A stretch of 23,692 nucleotides of DNA from an uncultured Sphingomonas sp. GTDB taxonomy: Bacteria > Pseudomonadota > Alphaproteobacteria > Sphingomonadales > Sphingomonadaceae. Positions 17,290 to 23,692 of this stretch are shown piece after piece (the stretch's first letter is position 1; every line of letters begins with the position of its first letter). The notes under the pieces are model-generated. The model was not told the DNA's origin and did not search any database. It was given only the letters and a program-made list of their open reading frames with translations. The stretch lies in assembly GCA_946482655.1 (NCBI GenBank), contig CAMLSA010000051.1:1-23692 (forward strand), in the 5' to 3' direction. Position numbers and translations under genes: made by a program.

Positions 17290-17344
17290 CCGGCTGTCGG
17301 GCCCCGATCCGGCCGTTCCGCCATCAAGTCCATGGGAGAGAAGC

Positions 17345-19066
17345 ATGACGGTAGGATATGATCTCGTGGTTCGCGGCGGCACGATCGTGGATGGCACGGG
17401 CAAGCCTGGCTTCAACGGGGATGTCGCCGTCAAGGACGGGCGGATCGTCGCGGTCGGTGTGGTCGACGGCAAGGGCAAGGAGGAGATCGATGCGACCGGC
17501 CGCATCGTGACGCCCGGCTTCGTCGACGTCCACACCCATCTCGACGGCCATGTAACATGGGCAAACCGGCTCAACCCGTCTTCGCAGCATGGTGTCACCA
17601 CCGTCCTCATGGGGAATTGCGGGGTCGGCTTCGCGCCATGCAAGCCTGAGGACCGGCAGCGTCTGGTCCACCTGATGGAAGGCGTCGAGGATATTCCGGA
17701 GATCGTAATGACGGAGGGCCTGCCCTGGAACTGGCAGAGCTTCCCCGATTATCTCGACCGGCTCGCCGAGCGTCAGTACGACATGGATGTCGCTGCCCAG
17801 CTTCCGCATGCGCCCCTTCGCGTGTTCGTGATGGGCGAGCGCGCTGCCGCCCGTGCGCCGGCTACCCCCGAGGACATCGCTCAGATGCGCGAACTTGCCA
17901 AGGAGGCGATCGAGGCCGGTGCGCTCGGCTTCTCGACTTCACGTTCGCTCAACCACAAGGCGACCGACGGCACGCTGACCCCGACCTATGGCACCGCCTC
18001 CGACGAGCTGGCGGGGATTGCCCGCGGCCTCGGCGAAGTGGGCAAGGGCGTGCTGCAAATCATCTCCGACTGGGAAGACGTGGATTCCGAGTTCGCCGTG
18101 CTCACGCGAATGGTCAAGAATTCCGGCCGGCCGCTGGCGACGACGGTGCTTCAGATGCACCGCACGCCGGACCGTTGGCGCGAGGTCCTCGACCGGATCG
18201 AGATCGCCGCCGCCGACGGCATGCCAATCAAGGGGCAGGTCGCCGGGCGTCCGCAGGGCGTGATGATGGGCCTCGAACTCGCGCGCAATCCCTTCATGTG
18301 GGCCACAGCCTATCGAGAGGTCGAGGATCTGCCATTCGAGGAACGTCTTGCCGCGTTGCGCGATCCCGCGCGCCGGGAACGTATCCTGACTGAAGAGCTG
18401 CCCGAGGATCTCGACTGGTTCCAGAAGCTGTTCACGAGCGACTTCGCGACGATGTTCGAGTTCGAGGCGAGCTACGAGCACCGGCCCGAGCAGAGCATCG
18501 CCGCGCGCGCCGCGGCGGCCGGCGTCAGCCCGGCGGCCTTCGCCTACGATCTGCTGATCAGCGGCGATGGCGGAACCGTCATCAACATGCCGGCGGCAAA
18601 CTATCACGGCTTCAGCACTGCCGCTATGGAGGCGATGGTTACGCATGACAACACGATCTGGGCACTCGGCGATGCGGGAGCGCATTGCGGCTTGCTCTGC
18701 GATGCCAGTCTGCCCACCTATATGCTGCAGCGCTGGTCTAGCGCCAATGGCGGCCCGATCCCGATCGAAAAGGTCGTCAAGAAGCTGTCGTCGGAGGCCG
18801 CCTCCTCGGTCGGCCTCGACGACCGCGGCGTCATCGCCCGCGGCTATCGGGCAGACCTGAACGTCATCGATATCGCCAATGTCCGGGTCGGCCGGCCGGT
18901 GATGCGGACCGACCTTCCCAACGGCGGCCGCCAGCTCAGCCAGGCCGCGACCGGCTATGACGCGACGGTCGTTGCCGGTGTGGTGACCTATCGCAAGGGC
19001 GAGCCGACCGGAGCGCTGCCTGGCCGTCTCGTCCGCGGTGCCCAGGCCGCCCCGATCGCCGCTTGA
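17345..19066 (+). CDS. N-acyl-D-amino-acid deacylase family amidohydrolase
   Basis: A 573-residue metal-dependent hydrolase of the D-aminoacylase group in the amidohydrolase superfamily. It has an N-terminal beta domain (VVRGGTIVDGTGKPG), the metal pair H63/H65 in VDVHTHLDGH, the metal-binding C92 in GNCGVGFAPC, and D443 in GDAGAHCG. A C-terminal beta domain closes the chain (RGYRADLNVID, GVVTYRKGEPTG). Known members remove acyl groups from N-acyl-D-amino acids; the substrate here is unknown and many homologues act on other amides or cyclic compounds. The ATG at 17345 has a GGGAGAG site 4-9 bases upstream. It interrupts the polysaccharide genes, so an N-deacylation role on an amino-sugar or amino-acid substituent is possible but unproven. 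Confidence 0.88.
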   Translation: MTVGYDLVVRGGTIVDGTGKPGFNGDVAVKDGRIVAVGVVDGKGKEEIDATGRIVTPGFVDVHTHLDGHVTWANRLNPSSQHGVTTVLMGNCGVGFAPCKPEDRQRLVHLMEGVEDIPEIVMTEGLPWNWQSFPDYLDRLAERQYDMDVAAQLPHAPLRVFVMGERAAARAPATPEDIAQMRELAKEAIEAGALGFSTSRSLNHKATDGTLTPTYGTASDELAGIARGLGEVGKGVLQIISDWEDVDSEFAVLTRMVKNSGRPLATTVLQMHRTPDRWREVLDRIEIAAADGMPIKGQVAGRPQGVMMGLELARNPFMWATAYREVEDLPFEERLAALRDPARRERILTEELPEDLDWFQKLFTSDFATMFEFEASYEHRPEQSIAARAAAAGVSPAAFAYDLLISGDGGTVINMPAANYHGFSTAAMEAMVTHDNTIWALGDAGAHCGLLCDASLPTYMLQRWSSANGGPIPIEKVVKKLSSEAASSVGLDDRGVIARGYRADLNVIDIANVRVGRPVMRTDLPNGGRQLSQAATGYDATVVAGVVTYRKGEPTGALPGRLVRGAQAAPIAA

Positions 19067-19084
19067 AACCGTCCGGGAACATCC

Positions 19085-19103
19085 CCGCCCCCTATGGGGG
19101 TGG
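19085..19103. terminator. Possible bidirectional terminator hairpin
   Basis: CCGCCCCC / GGGGGTGG with a TAT loop makes an 8-pair stem with one G-T wobble, 19 bases after the deacylase stop. It lies between that stop and the convergent small gene ending at 19166. There is no T-tract, so factor-independent termination is uncertain. Confidence 0.35.
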
Positions 19104-19165
19104 CATCGTCTCGCCTTCCCGCCTACGGCGCAACCTGGGACCCGATCCGCGCTGTTGGGGAGAAG

Positions 19166-19429
19166 TCAGTACTGAACCGGGCCCGTCCCGGTGAGCCCTC
19201 CGGACTTGTCACGGTCTGGTTGCTCAGCCTGGCCCGGGTGCCACTCCTCCGCTCGATCTTCTTCGTGAGGCTCTTTGGCAAGCGGTGGCTCGTGCTGTAG
19301 CCGTTCCGCCGGCCCACCCGCGTCTTCATCCTGCCGCTTGCGCTCCTCACGCAACATCTCGCGGTCGCGCAGCTGGTTCTGCTGGCCGATCGAGACGTCG
19401 TTTCCCTCGGCATCCCCGTTATCGTCCAT
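19166..19429 (-). CDS. Small highly charged hypothetical protein
   Basis: An 87-residue protein, starting MDDNGDAEGNDVSIGQQNQ, rich in Asp, Glu, Arg, Gln and Pro. It has no hydrophobic segment or recognisable domain and is probably intrinsically disordered apart from a short helix-prone LRDREMLREERKRQDED stretch. The start at 19429 is unusually well supported: a full AAGGAGG ribosome binding site lies 4-5 bases upstream. The frame is open to 19543, but the extension has no such site. It is divergent from the GT9-like gene across 137 bases. I do not recognise it. Without the ribosome binding site it would be dismissed as a shadow frame. Confidence 0.66.
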   Translation of the reverse strand: MDDNGDAEGNDVSIGQQNQLRDREMLREERKRQDEDAGGPAERLQHEPPLAKEPHEEDRAEEWHPGQAEQPDRDKSGGLTGTGPVQY

Positions 19430-19566
19430 GCTGTCCTCCTTCCGATGGACATCAGGAACGGGTGGAGCGCAGGGGCGATCCTGTCGTAACGGAGGCGGTG
19501 TGCAAAAAGCCGTTTCGCGGGTCAAATCCTTGGAACAAGGCACGGGGGTCCGTCATTGCGGCGGCT

Positions 19567-20469
19567 ATGTCGGAATTTGCACAGCGGTGGATCAGCGCCA
19601 TGCGCGATGATCGGTACGAAGAGGCTTGGGCGCTCTCCGAGCGCGCGCTCGCCGAACGGGATCGCCTCATGGGGCGGGTCGATCCGTCGGTGCCCTTTCA
19701 TTTGAGATCGGTGTGGGACGGCAAGGCATTCGACGGCAAGGACGTGTTGGTCCGCTGCTATCACGGGTTGGGCGACACCATCCAGTTCGCGCGCTACCTG
19801 CCGCGCCTTGCAAAGCGGGCCGGGTCCGTTTCCGTCGAGGTGCAGCCGCGGCTCCTGTGCCTTTTGGCGAACGTGCCGGGGATCGATCGACTGATTCCGT
19901 TCGATCCGGCGAATCCCGCGCCGGAATCGCAGTGCGATCTCGAGATCACCGAACTCGCCTTCGCCCTGCGTGATCCGCCCCTCCAAGTGCAGCCTCCCTA
20001 TCTCAGTGCCACGCCAGCCTCGCTTCCCGCGGGCACCATCGGCCTATGTTACGGCGCTGGAGACTGGGACAGGGACAGATGCATTCCTCCCGATTGGTTC
20101 CGTACCATTTGCGCCCGCTATCGATCTCTGACGCTCGTTCCCGAGCCCAACGACCTTCCCTTCATCAACCCGGAAGGCTGTCCGTTCGACATGACGACCA
20201 CCGCCTCCCTGGTCGCGGCGGTCGATCTCGTCATTTCCGTGGATACCATGATCGCCCATCTGGCCGGCGCCATGGCCAAACCGACCTGGCTGCTTCTGAA
20301 GGCGGATCCAGACTGGAGATGGTCCCCGCATCGATCCGGTAGCGCCTGGTATCCTTCGATGCGCCTCTACAGGCAGGTCGAGCCTGGTGACTGGCGCACG
20401 CCCCTCGATCAGGTGGAACGGGACCTCGGCGACATGGGCTTTGCCGTCCCGATGAGGATCGAGCCGTGA
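19567..20469 (+). CDS. GT9/GT41-like glycosyltransferase-fold protein with vestigial TPR
   Basis: A 300-residue protein. The N-terminal helix pair (FAQRWISAMRDDRYEEAWALSERAL) looks like a single tetratricopeptide unit. The rest resembles the GT-B half seen at the C terminus of bacterial TPR proteins: VRCYHGLGDTIQFARYLPRL at about 62-81 and VISVDTMIAHLAGAMAKPTWLLL towards the end, then PDWRWSPHRSGSAWYPSMRLYRQ. In those relatives the GLGDxIQF and SVDTxxAHLAGA motifs form the nucleotide-sugar site. Sugar transfer is likely but unproven. The ATG at 19567 is chosen as the first sensible start; no strong ribosome binding site is seen. It overlaps the DUF6165 gene by 4 bases and heads a four-gene operon. 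Confidence 0.78.
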   Translation: MSEFAQRWISAMRDDRYEEAWALSERALAERDRLMGRVDPSVPFHLRSVWDGKAFDGKDVLVRCYHGLGDTIQFARYLPRLAKRAGSVSVEVQPRLLCLLANVPGIDRLIPFDPANPAPESQCDLEITELAFALRDPPLQVQPPYLSATPASLPAGTIGLCYGAGDWDRDRCIPPDWFRTICARYRSLTLVPEPNDLPFINPEGCPFDMTTTASLVAAVDLVISVDTMIAHLAGAMAKPTWLLLKADPDWRWSPHRSGSAWYPSMRLYRQVEPGDWRTPLDQVERDLGDMGFAVPMRIEP

Positions 20470-20888
20470 TCGATGCGGGAACCCCGCATGTTCCGGTCTC
20501 CTGGGGCGAGCTTATCGACAAGATCACGATATTGGAGATCAAACAGGAAAGGATCCCCGCCGGGGACGCGCGAGCCAACGTCGTCAGGGAATATCTCGCC
20601 CTTCGCACCATAGCCGACGCAGCTATCCGCACGGATGAGATCATGCCCCTGATCGAGGACCTGAAGACGGTCAACTCGGCTCTGTGGGAGATAGAGGATG
20701 CAATCCGGGACCAGGAAGCCCGGGCGCAATTCGGCGCGGACTTCGTGCGGCTCGCTCGCTCGGTTTACATCCAGAACGACCGGCGCACGGCATTGAAGCG
20801 GGCCATCAATGTCCGGCTCAATTCGGAGCTGATCGAAGAAAAGAGCTACAACGGGGCGGGTTGTCACAGGTCGCCCGGCAGTGGGTAG
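20466..20888 (+). CDS. DUF6165 family protein
   Basis: A 140-residue protein with the opening VPVSWGELIDKITILEIKQERI (about 9-30), which I recognise as the signature of DUF6165. The remainder is mostly amphipathic helix (LRTIADAAIRTDEIMPLIEDLKTVNSALWEIED), compatible with a small helical coiled bundle. The start is GTG, overlapping the preceding stop as GTGA. The tail YNGAGCHRSPGSG after the ELIEEKSY motif looks like extra sequence. No catalytic motif is evident. Its repeated association with GT9/TPR-type polysaccharide genes, recalled from other genomes, suggests a partner or scaffold of the upstream protein. Confidence 0.78.
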   Translation: MIDAGTPHVPVSWGELIDKITILEIKQERIPAGDARANVVREYLALRTIADAAIRTDEIMPLIEDLKTVNSALWEIEDAIRDQEARAQFGADFVRLARSVYIQNDRRTALKRAINVRLNSELIEEKSYNGAGCHRSPGSG

Positions 20889-20940
20889 CGAGAGTATCGA
20901 TGACGGGAACTCCTTGCCTCCCCGGTTCATTCTCCCGGGC

Positions 20941-22011
20941 ATGACTGTCAAACCGAAAATCGGTGTCCTGACTTTTCACCGCTGCTTCAACTATGGATCC
21001 TACTGGCAGGCGCGTTGCCTGGTCGAGGGTCTCCGCGAACTCGGCCACGAGGCCGAACTGCTCGATCATGACTGCGGACGGATCAGCGATGCGGAGCGGC
21101 GCTGCCTGTTGCAGCCTTCCTTGCCCGAGCGCACGCTCCGTTCCGATCTGCCCCACTATAAGGCCAAGGGCAGAAAGTTCATCGAGGCGACCGGCAAGCT
21201 GCCTCGGTCCGGGCGCTTCTCACTGCACCGGCCCGAAGCGATGAACCATTATGACGCTATCGTCGTCGGCAGTGACGAGGTGTGGAATTTCCGCCATCCC
21301 TGGTATGGCGGATGTCCCATCTTCTTCGGGGATGGTCTCAGGGCCGGACGGCTGATCTCCTACGGGGCCAGCTTCGGCAACCACGATGCGGTCGATGGCA
21401 TCCACCCCGACTGGGCGGCGAAACTCCGGAAGTTCGCGTCGCTCTCGGTGCGGGATGCCAATTCTTCGGCTTTGGTCGAACGCGCCTTGAACGTCGAACC
21501 CGAACTGGTGCTCGATCCATGCCTGCTGTTCCCGGCGGTCGTGGACGCGCCGCCCGGCACCGCGTCCGATGATTATGCGTTGGTGTATGGGCACGGCTTC
21601 CCCGACTGGCTGACCGGCGCGCTCATGCGCTGGAGCCGGGACCGCGGAATTCGTCTGATCAGCGTGGGATACCGCAACCCTTGGTGCGACGAGCAGCACA
21701 TCAGCGCCGGTCCCCTGGAGTTCGCGGGCCTGATGGCCGGCTCACGCGCGGTGATCACCAATTTCTTCCACGGCTGCGTCTTTGCCCTGCTGAATGGCAA
21801 GCCCCTCGTCGGCGCTCCGAGTCCATACCGGTTCAACAAGGTCCGGGACCTCGCCGCGGCCGTCGGCATGCAGCGCCGCCTGGTCCGGGCTGAAACATCG
21901 GACGAAGAACTGTGTGAACTGCTGGAGACGGCGGTGGAGCAATCCGTCGCCGATCGGATCGCGGATCTTCGCCGGCGGTCCGGAGCGTTCGTCGATGCCT
22001 CGCTTGGTTGA
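20941..22011 (+). CDS. Polysaccharide pyruvyl transferase family protein
   Basis: A 356-residue protein of the CsaB/WcaK family (PF04230), which transfers pyruvate from phosphoenolpyruvate as a ketal onto sugar residues. Family marks are IGVLTFHRCFNYGSYWQA at 7-24, AIVVGSDEVWNFRHP at about 106-120, the SVRD segment at about 169-172, and TNFFHGCVFALLNGKPLV at about 273-290 with H277 in the expected catalytic position. Start choice is open. The ATG at 20941 matches family N termini, while an in-frame GTG at 20881 overlaps the DUF6165 stop by 8 bases and would add 20 residues; neither has a convincing ribosome binding site. The 3' end overlaps the next gene by 17 bases. The pyruvate acceptor is unknown. 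Confidence 0.84.
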   Translation: MTVKPKIGVLTFHRCFNYGSYWQARCLVEGLRELGHEAELLDHDCGRISDAERRCLLQPSLPERTLRSDLPHYKAKGRKFIEATGKLPRSGRFSLHRPEAMNHYDAIVVGSDEVWNFRHPWYGGCPIFFGDGLRAGRLISYGASFGNHDAVDGIHPDWAAKLRKFASLSVRDANSSALVERALNVEPELVLDPCLLFPAVVDAPPGTASDDYALVYGHGFPDWLTGALMRWSRDRGIRLISVGYRNPWCDEQHISAGPLEFAGLMAGSRAVITNFFHGCVFALLNGKPLVGAPSPYRFNKVRDLAAAVGMQRRLVRAETSDEELCELLETAVEQSVADRIADLRRRSGAFVDASLG

Positions 22012-23464
22012 TCCTCCCGCAGAGCGGGAAGGCTGCGTCAGTCCGCGGGACATCGTCCGATCTGGACTGTGCATCGGGTGCGGCAGCTGTGCCGCCACCG
22101 CTCGCGGAGCGGAGATGATCTGGGATGCCAGGGGCCAGCTCAAGCCTTCCGGACCAGCAGACTGGTATCGTGAAAGAAGCGCGGCCTTTTCGCGTCAGTG
22201 TCCCTTTTCGCCGAATGCCCTCGACGAGGACGCTATCGCGGGCGACCGCTTTGCCGCCGCTGCACATCATGATGCGGCCGTGGGCGTCTTCGAACAGGCC
22301 TTTGTGGGTCATGTGGCGGAAGCCGGCTTTCGGGAGCAGGGCAGTTCCGGTGGAATGGTGAGCTGGGTCGCCGCTGAACTGCTGCGTACCGGCAAGGTCG
22401 ACGCCGTGGCCCATGTCTCGTCCGTCGGCGATCCTGCGGAAGGGGACCCGTTTTTCGAATATCGCCTCTCCCGGACGGAGGCCGAAATAAGAGGCGGCGC
22501 CAAATCGCGCTACTATCCGACCGAACTTTCGGGAATCATTCGGGCGATCCGCGCCACGCCGGGCCGCTATGCGGTGGTCGGCATTCCATGCTTCATCAAG
22601 GCGATCCACCTGCTCCGGACGATCGATCCGGTGGTCGCGGAGAGGGTTACCCACACGCTCGGCCTGTTCTGCGGTCATATGAAGAGCGCCTGGATGGTGG
22701 AAAGCTTCGCCTGGCAGCTCGGCGCGAAATTCGAGCGGGTGCGGGCGATCGACTACAGGCTCAAGGACCCGAGCAGGCCCGCCAACTGGTACAGGACGCA
22801 GATGAGCCTGACCGATGGCGAAGTAGTCGCGGGGGATTGGTGGCACCTCGTCGACGGCGATTGGGGCGCGGGCTTTTTTCAGAACAGCGCCTGCAATTTC
22901 TGCGACGACGTCGTTGCCGAGACGGCCGATATCTCGTTCGGCGATGCATGGGTGGAACCTTATTCGTCGGATGGGCGCGGGACCAATGTGGTGATTGTCC
23001 GCACCGCCGAACTGCTCGCAATCGTCGAGCACGCGCGAGATGAGGCACGGCTCGAGCTGGAGCCCGTCGATGCGGGCTTCGTCGAGCGGACCCAGGCGGC
23101 CGGGCTTCGCCATCGCCGCGAGGGCTTGGCCTACCGGCTGACATGGCACCGCGCCGGGATCCAGCCGCGCAAGCGGGTGCAGCCGGCGAGGGAAGGCCTG
23201 CCGGCGCGCCGCCGGCTCGTCTATCGCGCGCGATGGTGCATCAGCGCCCTGAGCCACCCCGTATTCGCCGCCGCCCGCAGCCTGGGGCTTCCGCACCTGT
23301 ACATAGGCTGGGGGCGTGTGGCGCTCTCCCTCTATCAGGGGCTGACCTATTCGCGTGGCTGGGTGGGGCGGTTCGCCGACCGGATCGAGAAAGTCCTCCG
23401 CCATGGCGGCCGGCCCTCCAGCCAGTCCGCTGGTGCGGCCAGGCGGCCCGAAATCGACACCTGA
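21995..23464 (+). CDS. FrhB-type iron-sulfur flavoprotein of polysaccharide loci
   Basis: A 489-residue protein of the coenzyme F420 hydrogenase/dehydrogenase beta-subunit family. Near the N terminus LCIGCGSCAATAR gives C26, C29 and C32, but the fourth [4Fe-4S] ligand position is Ala36; a further Cys-Pro occurs at C69 (RQCPF). The core has EQGSSGGMVSWV (about 114-125), VGIPCFIKAI with C199, LGLFCGH with C226, and a second cluster-like segment SACNFCDDVVAETADISFGDAW (C300, C303). A basic C-terminal extension of about 100 residues may contact membrane. The start at 21995 overlaps the pyruvyltransferase stop by 17 bases; longer frames are rejected. F420 dependence should not be assumed. A redox role on a glycan or its lipid carrier is inference. 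Confidence 0.8.
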   Translation: MPRLVDPPAEREGCVSPRDIVRSGLCIGCGSCAATARGAEMIWDARGQLKPSGPADWYRERSAAFSRQCPFSPNALDEDAIAGDRFAAAAHHDAAVGVFEQAFVGHVAEAGFREQGSSGGMVSWVAAELLRTGKVDAVAHVSSVGDPAEGDPFFEYRLSRTEAEIRGGAKSRYYPTELSGIIRAIRATPGRYAVVGIPCFIKAIHLLRTIDPVVAERVTHTLGLFCGHMKSAWMVESFAWQLGAKFERVRAIDYRLKDPSRPANWYRTQMSLTDGEVVAGDWWHLVDGDWGAGFFQNSACNFCDDVVAETADISFGDAWVEPYSSDGRGTNVVIVRTAELLAIVEHARDEARLELEPVDAGFVERTQAAGLRHRREGLAYRLTWHRAGIQPRKRVQPAREGLPARRRLVYRARWCISALSHPVFAAARSLGLPHLYIGWGRVALSLYQGLTYSRGWVGRFADRIEKVLRHGGRPSSQSAGAARRPEIDT

Positions 23465-23512
23465 GTTACGGACCTCTGGTCGAACTCCGCCATTTCTTGG
23501 GTGGGGATCGGC

Positions 23513-23543
23513 GCGTAACGACTCTGCCACGAAGGCGTAACGA
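23513..23543. promoter_or_regulatory. Direct repeat GCGTAACGA x2, candidate operator
   Basis: Identical 9-base copies at 23513-23521 and 23535-23543 start exactly 22 bases apart, about two DNA turns, in the 142-base gap upstream of the secreted-protein gene. Such spacing is typical of tandem response-regulator sites. A related CGTAACG heptamer occurs at 19485-19491, upstream of the GT9-like gene. Chance occurrence cannot be excluded. Confidence 0.33.
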
Positions 23544-23606
23544 AAACGCACCTGCAGGCAGCTATTTCTCCAGAATCACGTAGGAAAACGGAAAGGCGGT
23601 GGTTCC

Positions 23607-23692
23607 GTGAGAAACAACATATTTTTGTTGGCGGCCTTAGCAGCGCTATCCGCCGTGGCGCCGTCCCAGGCGATCGCGCGCACCGAAGTTCG
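23607..23692 (+). CDS. Secreted or exported protein, 3'-truncated by window end
   Basis: The frame from GTG at 23607 stays open to the last base and encodes about 28 residues that look like a Sec signal peptide. There is a short basic start (M/V-R-N-N), a hydrophobic core (IFLLAALAALSAVA) and a probable signal peptidase I site after SQAIA, before RTEV. A purine-rich GGAAAGG lies about 9-15 bases upstream. The mature protein is not visible, so its function cannot be named. The position right after the polysaccharide operon would suit an envelope or export component. Confidence 0.6.
   Translation, partial: MRNNIFLLAALAALSAVAPSQAIARTEV

Noticed and set aside
19517..19535. GGGTCAAATCC stretch resembling a tRNA T-arm
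   Set aside because: No matching acceptor, D or anticodon arms are found upstream, so it is a chance match.
21995..23464. Reading the FrhB-like protein as evidence for coenzyme F420 metabolism
   Set aside because: No F420 synthesis gene is present, and this family includes members in polysaccharide loci where F420 use is not shown.
21833..23551. 572-residue minus-strand open frame opposite the pyruvyltransferase and FrhB genes
   Set aside because: It crosses two recognisable genes, shows no domain of its own and is Arg/Pro/Gly-rich, as expected for an antisense shadow.
23143..23583. 146-residue plus-strand open frame overlapping the FrhB gene end
   Set aside because: Most of it lies within the FrhB-like gene in another frame, and it lacks a ribosome binding site and any recognisable motif.

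Overview
The window is about 23.7 kb of high-GC DNA. Its gene families, GC-rich codon use, GTG starts and short spacers suggest an alphaproteobacterium, most likely a sphingomonad (Sphingomonas, Sphingobium or Rhizorhabdus-like). That assignment is inference: there is no rRNA or other taxonomic marker here. No tRNA, rRNA, CRISPR array, transposase or phage gene was seen.

The left half (1-10.9 kb) reads as ordinary chromosome. It holds the 3' part of a UvrD/PcrA helicase, an EntS-like MFS exporter overlapping a cysteine synthase, a 23-residue membrane peptide gene, and a Tat-exported amidohydrolase whose 3' end overlaps a convergent AmpG-like permease. A dicarboxylate/amino-acid symporter follows. 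Next is a compact minus-strand agmatine-to-putrescine operon (aguA, aguB, then a small ABM-fold monooxygenase).

The right half (10.9 kb to the end) is a surface-polysaccharide region built from several transcription units. wbpP and wbpO/tviB homologues would make UDP-GalNAc and UDP-GalNAc-uronic acid. An AT-richer methyltransferase-like gene follows. On the opposite strand are a Wzx-type flippase and a family-2-like glycosyltransferase with an N-terminal four-cysteine zinc ribbon. An N-acyl-D-amino-acid deacylase homologue and an 87-residue charged protein with a consensus ribosome binding site lie between this and a tightly packed plus-strand operon. That operon encodes a GT9-like protein, a DUF6165 protein, a polysaccharide pyruvyltransferase and an FrhB-type iron-sulfur flavoprotein. 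The window ends inside a gene for a secreted protein.

Working model: the right half makes an acidic exopolysaccharide or capsule containing GalNAcA, decorated with pyruvate ketals and perhaps methyl or redox modifications. No initiating transferase, Wzy polymerase or Wza/Wzc export gene is visible, so the locus either continues beyond 23.7 kb or is split around the chromosome. The least understood part is the four-gene operon at 19.6-23.5 kb, where an FrhB-like redox protein is translationally coupled to a pyruvyltransferase.
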